From the NCBI GenBank assembly GCA_020025175.1, contig JAHHSM010000006.1, forward strand, positions 1 to 46,610: DNA of 46,610 bases. The letters are read 5' to 3'. Each line of letters starts with the position of its first letter. Positions within the stretch are counted from its first letter, which is position 1. Made by a program: the position numbers and the translations under genes. Under the pieces are notes generated by a model. The model was not told the origin of the DNA, ran no database searches, and saw only the letters and a program-made list of their open reading frames with translations. Origin of the DNA: Oscillospiraceae bacterium. GTDB taxonomy: Bacteria > Bacillota > Clostridia > Oscillospirales > Oscillospiraceae. Of the stretch, positions 28,105-36,358 are shown piece after piece.

Positions 28105-29994
28105 TTATTCCTTCGTAATTGCGCCAAAGTGGCACAGGTTGATGCAGGAACCGCACTTCACACACTTGTTAATGTCAATCGAGTGCGGCTTTTTGACCAA
28201 GCCGGAAATTGCACCGGAGGGACAGGTGCGTGCGCACAACGTACAGCCGCGGCACTTGGACGGATTGATGATATATACCAGCAAATCCTCGCAGACGCCG
28301 GCAGGACATTTTTTGTCAACAATATGCGCCACATATTCGTCGCGGAAGCAGCGAATGGTGGACAAAACAGGGTTCGGTGCCGTCTGTCCCAGACCGCACA
28401 ATGCATTATCCTTGATATATTCGCACAGATCCTCTAATTCCTTCAGATCCTTCATGGTTGCCTCACCCTTGGTGATCTTGCCCAGCATCTCATACATGCG
28501 CTTGGTACCAATGCGACAGGGCGTGCACTTACCACAGGATTCATCCACAGTAAAGCCCAGGAAGAACTTTGCAATATCGACCATGCAGGAATCCTCGTCC
28601 ATAACGATCAAGCCGCCGGAACCCATCATAGAGCCGATAGCAATCAGATTATCGTAATCGATCGGTACGTCCATTTTATCCGCAGGAATGCAGCCACCGG
28701 AAGGGCCGCCGGTCTGCGCAGCTTTAAACTTCTTGCCATTGGGGATACCGCCGCCGATTTCCTCAACCACTTCGCGCAGCGTAGTGCCCATGGGGATTTC
28801 CACAAGGCCGGTATGGTTGATCTTGCCGCCCAAAGCAAAGACCTTCGTACCCTTGGACTTTTCAGTGCCGAGCTTTGTGAACCATTCTGCACCACGAACC
28901 ATGATCTGGGCAATATTTGCATAGGTTTCAACGTTATTCAGAATAGTGGGCTGACCAAACAGACCCTTTACTGCCGGAAACGGAGGACGGGGACGCGGCT
29001 CGCCACGCTTGCCTTCGATTGACGTCATCAGTGCAGTTTCTTCACCACATACAAACGCACCGGCACCCAGTCTCAGACCGATATCAAAGCTGAAATCAGT
29101 ACCGAAAATATTCTCACCCAGCAAACCGTATTCGCGCGCCTGCTTGATGGCCGTTTTCAAATGTGCAACCGCCAGAGGATATTCTGCACGAACATAAATA
29201 TAGCCCTGATTGGAGCCAATTGCGTAACCTGCAATTGCCATTGCTTCCAGAACAGCATGCGGATCACCTTCCAAAACGCTGCGGTCCATAAACGCACCGG
29301 GGTCGCCTTCATCTGCGTTGCAGCAGACATACTTTTCCACATTTCCGCGGTTGCCGGACGCAAACTTCCACTTCATACATGTCGGAAAACCTGCACCGCC
29401 GCGGCCGCGGATACCGGAATCAAGAATCGTTTGAATCACCGCATCGGGTGTCATTTCCAGAAGCGCCTTGCCCAAGCCCTGATAGCCTCCGCGCGCAATG
29501 TATTCATCAATATTTTCAGGATTGATGATGCCGCAGTTATGCAGGGCAATGCGCACCTGCTTCTTATAAAACGGTGTATCATCCAGAGATGTTATAGGGG
29601 CCTCATCGTTGTTTGGTGCCTCCTCATCGGCATAGGTCATTGTATATTTACCCAGCGCATGACCGTTCAAAAGATGCTTTTTCACAACTTCCTTTACCTT
29701 TTCAACAGTCATTTTAATATATGTAACTTTAGGCTGACCGGGTGCTAAAACCTCCACAATCGGCTCATACTGGCACAAACCAATACAGCCTGTAGGAACG
29801 ACTTCTACATCGCCCAGACCAAGTGCGCTGCATTCATTTTTCAGCGCATTCATCACCTTGCCTGCGCCGGAAGCCAAGCCGCAAGTAGCCACACCCACCA
29901 GAACACGAGTCTTGGCTGCATCTGCAGGACGCTCACCGACAGTGTCTTTCAGCTGGGCTTGCATTTCTTTCACTTTATCCAGTGTCAATTTCAT
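28105..29994 (-). CDS. hydB: HydB: NuoF-like NADH-binding flavoprotein subunit of the hydrogenase
   Basis: 629 residues. The N-terminal thioredoxin-like [2Fe-2S] domain (ATCGLASGAGK, then PTGCIGLCQYEP) is fused to a NuoF core with GRGGAGFPTCMKWKFA (FMN/NADH site), CNADEGDPGAFMDR and the [4Fe-4S] site SCGKCTPCRIGTKR. Two C-terminal ferredoxin clusters follow (CRGCTLCARTCP, CVKCGSCINLC). The fusion is the HydB layout of bifurcating hydrogenases, not the separate HndB and HndC subunits of Desulfovibrio. It carries flavin and is the proposed electron-bifurcation site. It lies 18 nt after hydC. Confidence 0.97.
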   Translation of the reverse strand: MKLTLDKVKEMQAQLKDTVGERPADAAKTRVLVGVATCGLASGAGKVMNALKNECSALGLGDVEVVPTGCIGLCQYEPIVEVLAPGQPKVTYIKMTVEKVKEVVKKHLLNGHALGKYTMTYADEEAPNNDEAPITSLDDTPFYKKQVRIALHNCGIINPENIDEYIARGGYQGLGKALLEMTPDAVIQTILDSGIRGRGGAGFPTCMKWKFASGNRGNVEKYVCCNADEGDPGAFMDRSVLEGDPHAVLEAMAIAGYAIGSNQGYIYVRAEYPLAVAHLKTAIKQAREYGLLGENIFGTDFSFDIGLRLGAGAFVCGEETALMTSIEGKRGEPRPRPPFPAVKGLFGQPTILNNVETYANIAQIMVRGAEWFTKLGTEKSKGTKVFALGGKINHTGLVEIPMGTTLREVVEEIGGGIPNGKKFKAAQTGGPSGGCIPADKMDVPIDYDNLIAIGSMMGSGGLIVMDEDSCMVDIAKFFLGFTVDESCGKCTPCRIGTKRMYEMLGKITKGEATMKDLKELEDLCEYIKDNALCGLGQTAPNPVLSTIRCFRDEYVAHIVDKKCPAGVCEDLLVYIINPSKCRGCTLCARTCPSGAISGLVKKPHSIDINKCVKCGSCINLCHFGAITKE

Positions 29995-30012
29995 TACGAA
30001 CCCCCCTGTTCT

Positions 30013-30513
30013 TTACTGATCGCGATACTTCTGCAAAATATCATGCAGATCATCAATTTCTACGCGACCGTATACTTCGTCGTCTACCATCATAACCGGT
30101 GCCAAGCCACACGCACCCACACAACGGCAGTCATCCAAAGAGAACAGTCCATCAGGTGTACACTCGCCGCCCTCGATATCCAGCAATTCCTGCAGCTTGT
30201 TGAACACTGCGCCTGAACCCTTAACATAGCATGCTGTACCAAGACATACCGAAATCTTGTGCTTACCTTTAGGATTCAGATTAAACATGGAATAAAATGT
30301 TGCTATACCATAAATTTCTTCCAAAGGATGCCCTGTCTGATCAGAGATCATCGTTTGTACCTGAATTGGAAGATACCCATAAATTTCCTGTGCCTTCTGC
30401 ATGATCGGCATCAGGGAACCCTTTTCATCCTTGATGCGCGCAATAGCAGCTCGCAGCTCCTCCGCCTGCTCCGGTGTTCCATCAAAGGGCACCGTTGTTT
30501 TTTTGTCAGCCAT
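30013..30513 (-). CDS. hydC: HydC: NuoE-like [2Fe-2S] subunit of the hydrogenase
   Basis: 166 residues from ATG 30513 (GGGAGG 7 nt upstream); a longer open frame to 30546 has no SD. It has the thioredoxin-like NuoE/HndA fold with the four cluster cysteines in CLGTACYVKG and the later CRCVGACGLAPVMM. It passes electrons between NADH-side HydB and the rest of the trimer. First gene of hydC-hydB-hydA. The upstream region holds a promoter candidate and a Rex-type operator. Confidence 0.95.
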   Translation of the reverse strand: MADKKTTVPFDGTPEQAEELRAAIARIKDEKGSLMPIMQKAQEIYGYLPIQVQTMISDQTGHPLEEIYGIATFYSMFNLNPKGKHKISVCLGTACYVKGSGAVFNKLQELLDIEGGECTPDGLFSLDDCRCVGACGLAPVMMVDDEVYGRVEIDDLHDILQKYRDQ

Positions 30514-30581
30514 TTTACAACCTCCCGTTTCCTCTTGAGCTTTCATGCTCTTTCTTAAACAAAAGAAACCTCATACAAAAT

Positions 30582-30610
30582 ATTATAAATTGCGTGTGCT
30601 CCTGCGTCCA
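30582..30610 (-). promoter_or_regulatory. Candidate hydCBA promoter
   Basis: On the minus strand, TGGACG (30605-30610), a 17-bp spacer and TATAAT (30582-30587). The leader is about 62 nt. The -35 is weak, and a second possible promoter (TTGTTA-17-TTTAAA) overlaps the Rex site further upstream. Confidence 0.5.
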
Positions 30611-30671
30611 TGTATGTAGTTACAAATTTCTTTTTATTTTTTCGTCTTTTTGTACATTCTTTTAAAAACAA

Positions 30672-30689
30672 TTGTTTATTTTTTAACAA
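30672..30689. promoter_or_regulatory. Rex-type operator in the hydC/crp intergenic region
   Basis: TTGTTTATTTTTTAACAA matches the Firmicutes Rex consensus TTGTTAA-N4-TTAACAA with one mismatch in the left arm. Rex is a repressor released by NADH, and hydrogenase genes are known members of Clostridial Rex regulons. The surrounding 30547-30874 is AT-rich and otherwise holds only the two divergent promoters. Confidence 0.75.
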
Positions 30690-30808
30690 TATATTGAATA
30701 TTTCTGTTCAAAAAAGCGATAATCATCTCCTTTTCAGCACTTTTTTCACCCATATGGATTCTTTGCATATGAAAGATTCACGAAGCATTTTCATTTCTTC
30801 GGGCCGCA

Positions 30809-30837
30809 TTGACGAACCGCAAATATTTGGTTATACT
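30809..30837 (+). promoter_or_regulatory. Promoter of the Crp/Fnr-family gene
   Basis: TTGACG (30809-30814), a 17-bp spacer and TATACT (30832-30837). The leader is about 31 nt. Confidence 0.75.
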
Positions 30838-30874
30838 TTGTGCAGTTTTATTGTTTTATAAGGAGATGTCTTAT

Positions 30875-31543
30875 GTGAAATTATCCGAAAACAATGTTGT
30901 AAAGGATTCCATTCTTTTTTCCGGAATCTCCCCGGATGAAATTGAGCAGCTAATCATTGTATTGAAAGCCGGCAAGCGCCGCTACCAAAAGGGCAGCTAT
31001 TTGATTTCTGCCGGTGACCCTATCTCTGTTTTCGGTTTACTCCTATCCGGAGCTGTACAAATTTCTATGGATGATCTGGATGGACACCATATCGTCATGG
31101 CAAATGTACTCCCGGGCGCTACCTTTGCCGAAGCAATGGTCTGCTCCAATGTTGCAGAATCCCCGATTTGTGCCTGTGCAACACAGGACAGCAGCGTTTT
31201 ATGGTTTCACGGCAGTGCACTTCTTTCCCCCACCTTTTATTCAGATCCGCTCTGTGCCCGCTTTGGTACGAATTTTATTCATGCGATGGCGGATCGCAGT
31301 CTGCGGTTTAATGATCGGATTCAGGTTTTGTCTAAAAAGTCCATTCGCGAAAAGCTCATCACCTTTTTTTCTCAGCAGGTTTATCACCAGAAATCACGCA
31401 ATATCACCCTGTCTATGGATCGCAGCGCCTTTGCCGACTATTTGGGTGTGGAGCGCACTGCGCTTTCCAGAGAATTGTCCAAAATGCGCAAAGCAGGAAT
31501 GATCGATTTTCATAAAAACCAATTTACACTGCACCACGGATAA
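30875..31543 (+). CDS. Crp/Fnr-family transcriptional regulator
   Basis: 222 residues from GTG 30875, with AAGGAG 9 nt upstream. The overlapping in-frame ATG at 30866 would sit directly on the SD. An N-terminal cyclic-nucleotide-binding-like beta-barrel (about 15-125, with GSYLISAGDPISVFGLLLSG) leads to a long dimer helix and a C-terminal HTH (DRSAFADYLGVERTALSRELSKM). No N-terminal Fnr-type cysteine cluster is present, so it is not an Fnr oxygen sensor. The effector is unknown. It is divergent from hydCBA and ends at a strong terminator before hydE, so it is a likely regulator of the hydrogen genes. Confidence 0.9.
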   Translation: MKLSENNVVKDSILFSGISPDEIEQLIIVLKAGKRRYQKGSYLISAGDPISVFGLLLSGAVQISMDDLDGHHIVMANVLPGATFAEAMVCSNVAESPICACATQDSSVLWFHGSALLSPTFYSDPLCARFGTNFIHAMADRSLRFNDRIQVLSKKSIREKLITFFSQQVYHQKSRNITLSMDRSAFADYLGVERTALSRELSKMRKAGMIDFHKNQFTLHHG

Positions 31544-31547
31544 TTTT

Positions 31548-31586
31548 AAACGCTCTTGGAAGAGGTCATCCTTCCAAGAGCGTTTT
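31548..31586. terminator. Terminator after the Crp/Fnr-family gene
   Basis: The perfect 15-bp stem AAACGCTCTTGGAAG / CTTCCAAGAGCGTTT has an 8-nt loop and ends in TTTT. It separates crp from hydE, so hydEG needs its own promoter; TATACT near 31624 is a possible -10. Confidence 0.88.
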
Positions 31587-31657
31587 CGTTGCATCTGCAA
31601 CCAAATATTTGTCAAAAAAATGTATACTAAAATTAAGATAAACTACAGGAGCGATTT

Positions 31658-32728
31658 ATGACTGGTACGAAAGAGCTGATCGAACAACTCCATATCTCCC
31701 ACCATTTGAGCCATGCGCAGTGGTGTACACTGCTGGAAACTCATGCACCTAATGATGATCGCTTATTGACAGATCTGGCACGAGAAACCGCGCAGGCGCA
31801 ATTCGGCAAAAAAATCTATATACGCGGCTTAATCGAATTTACCAACTACTGCAAAAACGATTGCTATTATTGCGGTATTCGCCGCAGTAATCGCCATGCA
31901 CAACGCTACCGTTTAAGTCAGGAAGATATTCTCGCCTGCTGCAAGGAGGGATATACCCTTGGTTTTCGCACCTTCGTGCTGCAAGGAGGAGAAGATGTCG
32001 GCATTCCAGATGCAATGCTCTGCCGCATGATTGCAGCCATCAAGCAGCTTTATCCCGATTGTGCCGTAACACTTTCGGTAGGCGAACGGGAGCACGCTGT
32101 TTATCAATCTTTTTTTGACGCTGGTGCTGACCGATTTTTATTACGCCATGAAACTGCGAATGACGTGCATTATAGAACACTTCATCCAGCGCCCTTATCA
32201 TTGGAGCACCGCAAGGCATGTCTTTGGGATTTGAAATCGATCGGTTTCCAAGTCGGTGCCGGATTCATGGTTGGCTCTCCTGGTCAAACCTACGAAACGA
32301 TTGCAGAAGACCTTCTCTTTTTACAGGAGCTTCAGCCCCACATGGTTGGAATCGGTCCCTTTCTTCCCCATTGTGAAACACCGTTTCGAGACTATCCAGC
32401 AGGAAGCGTGGAAACGACCTTATTCCTTCTTTCCTGCGTCCGGCTCATGCTCCCACACGTACTCCTTCCTGCCACCACCGCACTGGGCAGCGCATCTGCC
32501 AATGGACGCGAACAGGGCATCCTTGCAGGCGCAAATGTGGTCATGCCAAATCTCTCCCCTCTGTCTGTGCGCAAAAAATATATGCTTTATGACAATAAAA
32601 TTTGTACAGGTGATGAATCCGCACAGGCCGTTGCGCATTTAAAGCAATCCCTTGCCGCCATCGGCTATGAATTATCTGCGGATCGCGGTGACAGTCCCCT
32701 GATGCAAGCTCAAAAAAAGGAGTCCTGA
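31658..32728 (+). CDS. hydE: [FeFe] hydrogenase maturase HydE
   Basis: 356 residues. A radical SAM enzyme, with the cluster motif CKNDCYYC (Cys65, 69 and 72) in the HydE-typical context EFTNYCKNDCYYCGIR. The later blocks RHETANDVHYRTLHP and VGAGFMVGSPGQT are also typical of HydE. HydE acts on the organometallic intermediate made by HydG during building of the H-cluster di-iron site. The SD AGGAG lies 6 nt before the ATG. It is followed by hydG after 3 nt. Its neighbourhood with hydCBA supports HydE over the related BioB and PylB. Confidence 0.95.
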   Translation: MTGTKELIEQLHISHHLSHAQWCTLLETHAPNDDRLLTDLARETAQAQFGKKIYIRGLIEFTNYCKNDCYYCGIRRSNRHAQRYRLSQEDILACCKEGYTLGFRTFVLQGGEDVGIPDAMLCRMIAAIKQLYPDCAVTLSVGEREHAVYQSFFDAGADRFLLRHETANDVHYRTLHPAPLSLEHRKACLWDLKSIGFQVGAGFMVGSPGQTYETIAEDLLFLQELQPHMVGIGPFLPHCETPFRDYPAGSVETTLFLLSCVRLMLPHVLLPATTALGSASANGREQGILAGANVVMPNLSPLSVRKKYMLYDNKICTGDESAQAVAHLKQSLAAIGYELSADRGDSPLMQAQKKES

Positions 32729-32731
32729 TGT

Positions 32732-34147
32732 ATGTACAATCCAAAATCCCTCCACGCAGAAGACTTCATCAATGATGAAGAAATTCTGGAATCTCTCACC
32801 TGGGCGAAAAAAAACAAACACAACAAAGAACTCATTGATGAAATTCTGGAAAAAGCGCAGCAATACCATGGTTTGACGCACCGGGAAGCCTCTGTACTGC
32901 TGGCTTGCGATCTGCCGGAAGAAAACCAAAAGATTTTCGCCCTGGCAGAGCAGATCAAACGCGATTTTTACGGAAATCGTATTGTGCTCTTCGCCCCTCT
33001 TTATCTGTCCAACTACTGTATCAACGGTTGTGTATACTGCCCCTACCACAGGCAAAACAAACAAATTCCCCGCAAAAAGCTGACCCAGGAAGAAGTGCGG
33101 AAGGAAGTCATTGCACTGCAGGACATGGGGCACAAGCGCTTGGCGATTGAAGCCGGCGAGGACCCTATCAACAATCCCATTGAGTACATTCTCGAATGTA
33201 TCCATACCATCTACTCCATCAAGCATAAAAACGGTGCGATTCGCCGTGTCAACGTTAATATCGCAGCGACAACGGTCGAAAATTACACCAAGCTGAAAGA
33301 CGCGGCCATCGGTACTTATATTCTTTTTCAGGAAACCTACAACAAAAAGAACTACGAACAGCTGCATCCCACGGGACCCAAGCACAACTACGCATATCAT
33401 ACCGAAGCGATGGACCGCGCCATGGAGGGCGGCATCGATGATGTCGGTCTTGGTGTATTATTTGGTCTTGAGCAATACCGCTATGAATTCTGCGGTATCC
33501 TGATGCACGCAGAGCATTTGGAAGCGGTTCACGGTGTTGGTCCTCACACTATCAGTGTACCCCGTATCTGTCCTGCTGACGACATCAATCCAAATAGTTT
33601 TTCCAACGCAGTCAGTGATGACATTTTCGAAAAGATTGTTGCCTGCATTCGCATTGCGGTTCCCTATACCGGCATGATTGTTTCTACCCGAGAAAGCCAG
33701 CAGGCGCGAGAACGGCTGCTGCATCTCGGCATCTCCCAGATTTCCGGCGGTTCCCGTACCACCGTTGGCGGTTATCGGGAAAAAATCCGTCCCCAGGATA
33801 CCGCACAATTTGATGTCTCCGATCAACGCAGCTTGGATGAAGTGGTGCGCTGGCTGATGGAAATGGATTATATCCCCTCTTTTTGTACAGCCTGCTACCG
33901 TGCAGGACGCACCGGTGATCGTTTTATGTCTTTGTGTAAAAACGGAGAGATTCAAAACTGCTGCCATCCCAACGCCTTGATGACGCTGAAAGAATATCTC
34001 GTTGACTATGCTTCTCCCGAAACACGTAAAACAGGACTTGCGCTGATTGACCGGGAGATCAGCAATATTCCACGCAAACTTGTTCACGACCGCGTTGTTC
34101 AATATCTGAATGAAATAGAGCACGGCGCACGTGATTTCAGATTCTGA
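32732..34147 (+). CDS. hydG: [FeFe] hydrogenase maturase HydG
   Basis: 471 residues. A radical SAM tyrosine lyase that makes CO and cyanide ligands from tyrosine. The N-terminal cluster motif is CINGCVYC (Cys96, 100 and 103). The C-terminal extension with the auxiliary cluster (CTACYRAGRTGDRFMSLC) separates HydG from ThiH. The SD GGAG lies 9 nt upstream and overlaps the hydE stop, so the two are coupled. The third maturase, the GTPase HydF, is not in the window and must be encoded elsewhere. Confidence 0.97.
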   Translation: MYNPKSLHAEDFINDEEILESLTWAKKNKHNKELIDEILEKAQQYHGLTHREASVLLACDLPEENQKIFALAEQIKRDFYGNRIVLFAPLYLSNYCINGCVYCPYHRQNKQIPRKKLTQEEVRKEVIALQDMGHKRLAIEAGEDPINNPIEYILECIHTIYSIKHKNGAIRRVNVNIAATTVENYTKLKDAAIGTYILFQETYNKKNYEQLHPTGPKHNYAYHTEAMDRAMEGGIDDVGLGVLFGLEQYRYEFCGILMHAEHLEAVHGVGPHTISVPRICPADDINPNSFSNAVSDDIFEKIVACIRIAVPYTGMIVSTRESQQARERLLHLGISQISGGSRTTVGGYREKIRPQDTAQFDVSDQRSLDEVVRWLMEMDYIPSFCTACYRAGRTGDRFMSLCKNGEIQNCCHPNALMTLKEYLVDYASPETRKTGLALIDREISNIPRKLVHDRVVQYLNEIEHGARDFRF

Positions 34148-34153
34148 TTTTCT

Positions 34154-34187
34154 GCAGTTGCTGCTTTTCAGGAGATGTCGCAGCTGC
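34154..34187 (+). terminator. Hairpin after hydG
   Basis: GCAGTTGC / GCAGCTGC (34154-34161 and 34180-34187, one G-U pair) with an 18-nt loop, then TCTTT. A modest terminator for hydEG. Confidence 0.5.
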
Positions 34188-34285
34188 TCTTTAAAAAAAT
34201 ACTGTATCTCTCCTACAAAAAAGTATATATCTCCCCTTTTTTTCCATTTATTTTTGTTTAAATCGTAAATTCTGCTCTTTTCATC

Positions 34286-34314
34286 TTGACATTTTTATCA
34301 ATTCATATTATAAA
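34286..34314 (+). promoter_or_regulatory. Strong promoter upstream of the candidate sRNA
   Basis: TTGACA (34286-34291), a 17-bp spacer and TATAAA (34309-34314). The predicted start is near 34321, at the left edge of the palindrome that holds the Rex site. Confidence 0.75.
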
Positions 34315-34325
34315 TTTATGTGTAA

Positions 34326-34343
34326 TTGTTAATTAATTAACAA
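34326..34343. promoter_or_regulatory. Perfect Rex operator
   Basis: TTGTTAATTAATTAACAA is an exact match to TTGTTAA-N4-TTAACAA. It is the core of a perfect 28-bp palindrome (34321-34348) and lies about 12 bp downstream of a -10 box, an ideal place for a repressor. Confidence 0.85.
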
Positions 34344-34502
34344 TTACAGCTGCAAAGCAGGTTTCCTCTTTCTTCCAACCGTAAACCTGTCTATTAGAAA
34401 AGCGGATTTGTGGATTTCATCCCTTTCCGTTTTTCGCCATAGCAGCCGCTTCTTTTTGGTTTTTGCATCAGGAGATTTGTCTCCTGCTTATTTATCTGTC
34501 CA

Positions 34503-34541
34503 TAAAAGCAGCCAATTATATTTGGCTGCTTTTATATTTTA
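34503..34541 (+). terminator. Intrinsic terminator of the candidate sRNA
   Basis: The 13-bp stem TAAAAGCAGCCAA / TTGGCTGCTTTTA (34503-34515 and 34522-34534) has a 6-nt loop and is followed by TATTTT. Confidence 0.8.
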
Positions 34542-34714
34542 TATAGCTGCTTTTGCACTTTTTACTGTGTATTTATTAAATAAACCTTATTATCTCCACA
34601 GTTGCTGCCTAAAATCTCCATTCTTTTTCAGTGCCTACTGAAAATAACAAAAAAACAGCTAAACTTTCCTCTCATCTGCTTTGCTATTTTCTACAATTTT
34701 ATTTTATTTTTCTA

Positions 34715-34743
34715 TTGCATACTGCACAAAGCCGTTTTACAAT
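34715..34743 (+). promoter_or_regulatory. Promoter of the AEC transporter gene
   Basis: TTGCAT (34715-34720), a 17-bp spacer and TACAAT (34738-34743), 30 nt before the ATG. Confidence 0.65.
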
Positions 34744-34773
34744 GGAACTACCTTTTTGAACGGAGTTTTTTTC

Positions 34774-35712
34774 ATGCTGACAAATTTTTTAACCGTGGGA
34801 CAACAAGTAATCATTTTGTTTATTTTAATTGGTGTCGGCTTTATTTGTGGAAAACGAAAATTGTTATCCGATACTGCTGTCACCGGTATGACTGACTTTG
34901 TGTTATATATTGTTACCCCCTCTGTGATGATTCAGGTATTTCAGCGCGACTTTGACGGAGCCCTTGCAGGTATTTTCCTTCAAGCAGTTATTTTTGCCAC
35001 GATTACGACTGTTCTTGCTTGGGGTCTATCGAAGCTAACTTTAAAAAGCCACGAAATACATCGTGAAAGTGTCTATCGTTTTTCCGCAATTTTCTCAAAC
35101 TGCGGATTCATGGCACTGCCCCTTGAACAGGCATTGCTTGGTGCAGACGGTCTGTTCTTTGGTGCCGCCTATCTGGCAGTATTCAATGTTTTTTCATGGA
35201 CCCTCGGTCTGCACATGATGAGCCATAACAAGAAGCTGCTTTCTTTTAAGCGACTGATCACAAACCCAGGAATCATCGGTGTGATCATAGGTATGATACT
35301 TTTCACCACTTCCACCACGTTGCCAACACTCATTGCAGCACCGGTTAATTATCTTGCTGCACTGAATACGCCTATTCCGATGGTCGTCATTGGCTACCAT
35401 CTTTCCCACGCCAAGCTGCGGACCATTTTCCGAGATTGGCGCGCATGGCTTTCCATTGCAGAACGACTTATTATCATTCCCTTGATTGGACTTGCGATGG
35501 GCCTTCTGCTGCATATGGACCCCACGGCACTTACCGCCTGTATGATTGCCCTGTGCGCCCCGGCGGCTGCACTTTGCACAATGTTCTCTGTCATTTACGG
35601 GCAAGATGCTGAACTTTCTGTGGGTTTGGTATCTATGAGCACACTTCTGTCCATCCTGACGATGCCTCTGATTATTGTTTTAACACAAACTCTGGTTGCC
35701 GCAGTACCGTGA
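34774..35712 (+). CDS. AEC (auxin efflux carrier) family transporter
   Basis: 312 residues from ATG 34774, with GGAG 8 nt upstream; the open frame upstream of this lies over the promoter. About ten membrane segments in two halves, with the first helix VIILFILIGVGFICGKR and the conserved TPSVMIQVFQ in the second. Bacterial AEC proteins export or exchange carboxylates such as malate or malonate; the substrate cannot be told here. Given an arylacetate decarboxylase 5 kb away, an aromatic acid is conceivable but unsupported. It ends at a bidirectional terminator. Confidence 0.88.
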   Translation: MLTNFLTVGQQVIILFILIGVGFICGKRKLLSDTAVTGMTDFVLYIVTPSVMIQVFQRDFDGALAGIFLQAVIFATITTVLAWGLSKLTLKSHEIHRESVYRFSAIFSNCGFMALPLEQALLGADGLFFGAAYLAVFNVFSWTLGLHMMSHNKKLLSFKRLITNPGIIGVIIGMILFTTSTTLPTLIAAPVNYLAALNTPIPMVVIGYHLSHAKLRTIFRDWRAWLSIAERLIIIPLIGLAMGLLLHMDPTALTACMIALCAPAAALCTMFSVIYGQDAELSVGLVSMSTLLSILTMPLIIVLTQTLVAAVP

Positions 35713-35729
35713 TTGACGCCGTCTGATAA

Positions 35730-35768
35730 AAAAGAGATTCTGCCAAAATCATCAGCAGAATCTCTTTT
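35730..35768. terminator. Bidirectional terminator between AEC and phosphatase genes
   Basis: The perfect 14-bp stem AAAAGAGATTCTGC / GCAGAATCTCTTTT has an 11-nt loop and flanking A and T runs. Confidence 0.88.
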
Positions 35769-35851
35769 CTTATGTTTCTTAGGGCAGCTAACACTCGCAT
35801 TCAGCACATATCCAAATGCAGATTCCTTTTTCCAGAATTTTTACGATTACT

Positions 35852-36316
35852 TCATATTTTTTCATGTTCCCTCAGCCAATTTAAAAATCCCTCACAGCCA
35901 TCCTTGACATCTTGATAAGTCACTTCAAAATCCCCTGTATACCACGGATCTGCTACATCATCATTTCGATGGGCAAAGGTCAGCATCTTATAAATTTTCC
36001 CCTGGTCATCTCCGCCACTGATACGCGTCATATTGCGGATATTGGCGCTGTCCATACCAATGAGATAATCGTAAGCATCGTAATCCGCACGTGTCATCTG
36101 CCGTGCAGTTTTTCCGTCACAGGAAATCCCCAGCCGGTTCAAAATTTCTTTGGTGCCGCGATGCACGCCGTTTCCAATTTCTTCTGTAGATGTGGCCGCC
36201 GACGCAATGGAAAATTCCTGTGCAATCCCTTGCTTTCGTACCATATCCTTTAAAACAAATTCTGCCATCGGACTTCTGCAAATATTGCCATGGCACACGA
36301 AAAGTATTTTTGTCAT
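35852..36316 (-). CDS. Low-molecular-weight protein tyrosine phosphatase
   Basis: 154 residues from ATG 36316 (AAGGAG about 10 nt upstream). The P-loop CHGNICRS (Cys8 nucleophile, Arg14) follows an N-terminal strand, and the general-acid Asp123 is in DPWY. Length and motifs are standard for LMW-PTP. No tyrosine kinase or capsule operon lies next to it, so the substrate is unknown. It is monocistronic. Confidence 0.95.
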   Translation of the reverse strand: MTKILFVCHGNICRSPMAEFVLKDMVRKQGIAQEFSIASAATSTEEIGNGVHRGTKEILNRLGISCDGKTARQMTRADYDAYDYLIGMDSANIRNMTRISGGDDQGKIYKMLTFAHRNDDVADPWYTGDFEVTYQDVKDGCEGFLNWLREHEKI

Positions 36317-36358
36317 ATTCTCATATCTCCTTACATCTTTCTTATAGTCTAAGTGCAT

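Larger units (their letters stand above)
34321..34541 (+). ncRNA. Candidate Rex-controlled small RNA, about 220 nt
   Basis: A promoter (34286-34314) is followed by a Rex box at the predicted start and by an intrinsic terminator at 34503-34540, with no convincing reading frame between. The transcript would fold into several hairpins: CAGGTTT / AAACCTG (34358-34364 and 34383-34389) with a pyrimidine-rich loop containing CCTCTTTCTTCC; GGAT / ATCC within a CGGA / TCCG arm, exposing CCCTTTCC (34421-34428); CAGGAGA / TCTCCTG (34469-34486); and the terminator. C/U-rich loops are complementary to Shine-Dalgarno sequences, as in RsaE/RoxS-type sRNAs. The next gene (34774) has its own promoter. This is inferred from signals only. 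Confidence 0.55.

Noticed and set aside
26326..28437. 703-residue open frame on the plus strand
   Set aside because: Antisense to hydA and the end of hydB; it is Cys/His/Ala-rich noise from the opposite strand.
30694..30711. TTGAA-N8-TTCAA inverted repeat as a site for the Crp/Fnr-type protein
   Set aside because: The spacing differs from known Fnr (N4) and Crp (N6) sites, and the region is so AT-rich that such repeats arise by chance.
34408..34641. 77-residue hydrophobic open frame in the Rex-controlled region
   Set aside because: It contains a membrane-like stretch, but the region is T-rich, which gives hydrophobic codons by chance; there is no SD, and the sRNA terminator lies in its middle.
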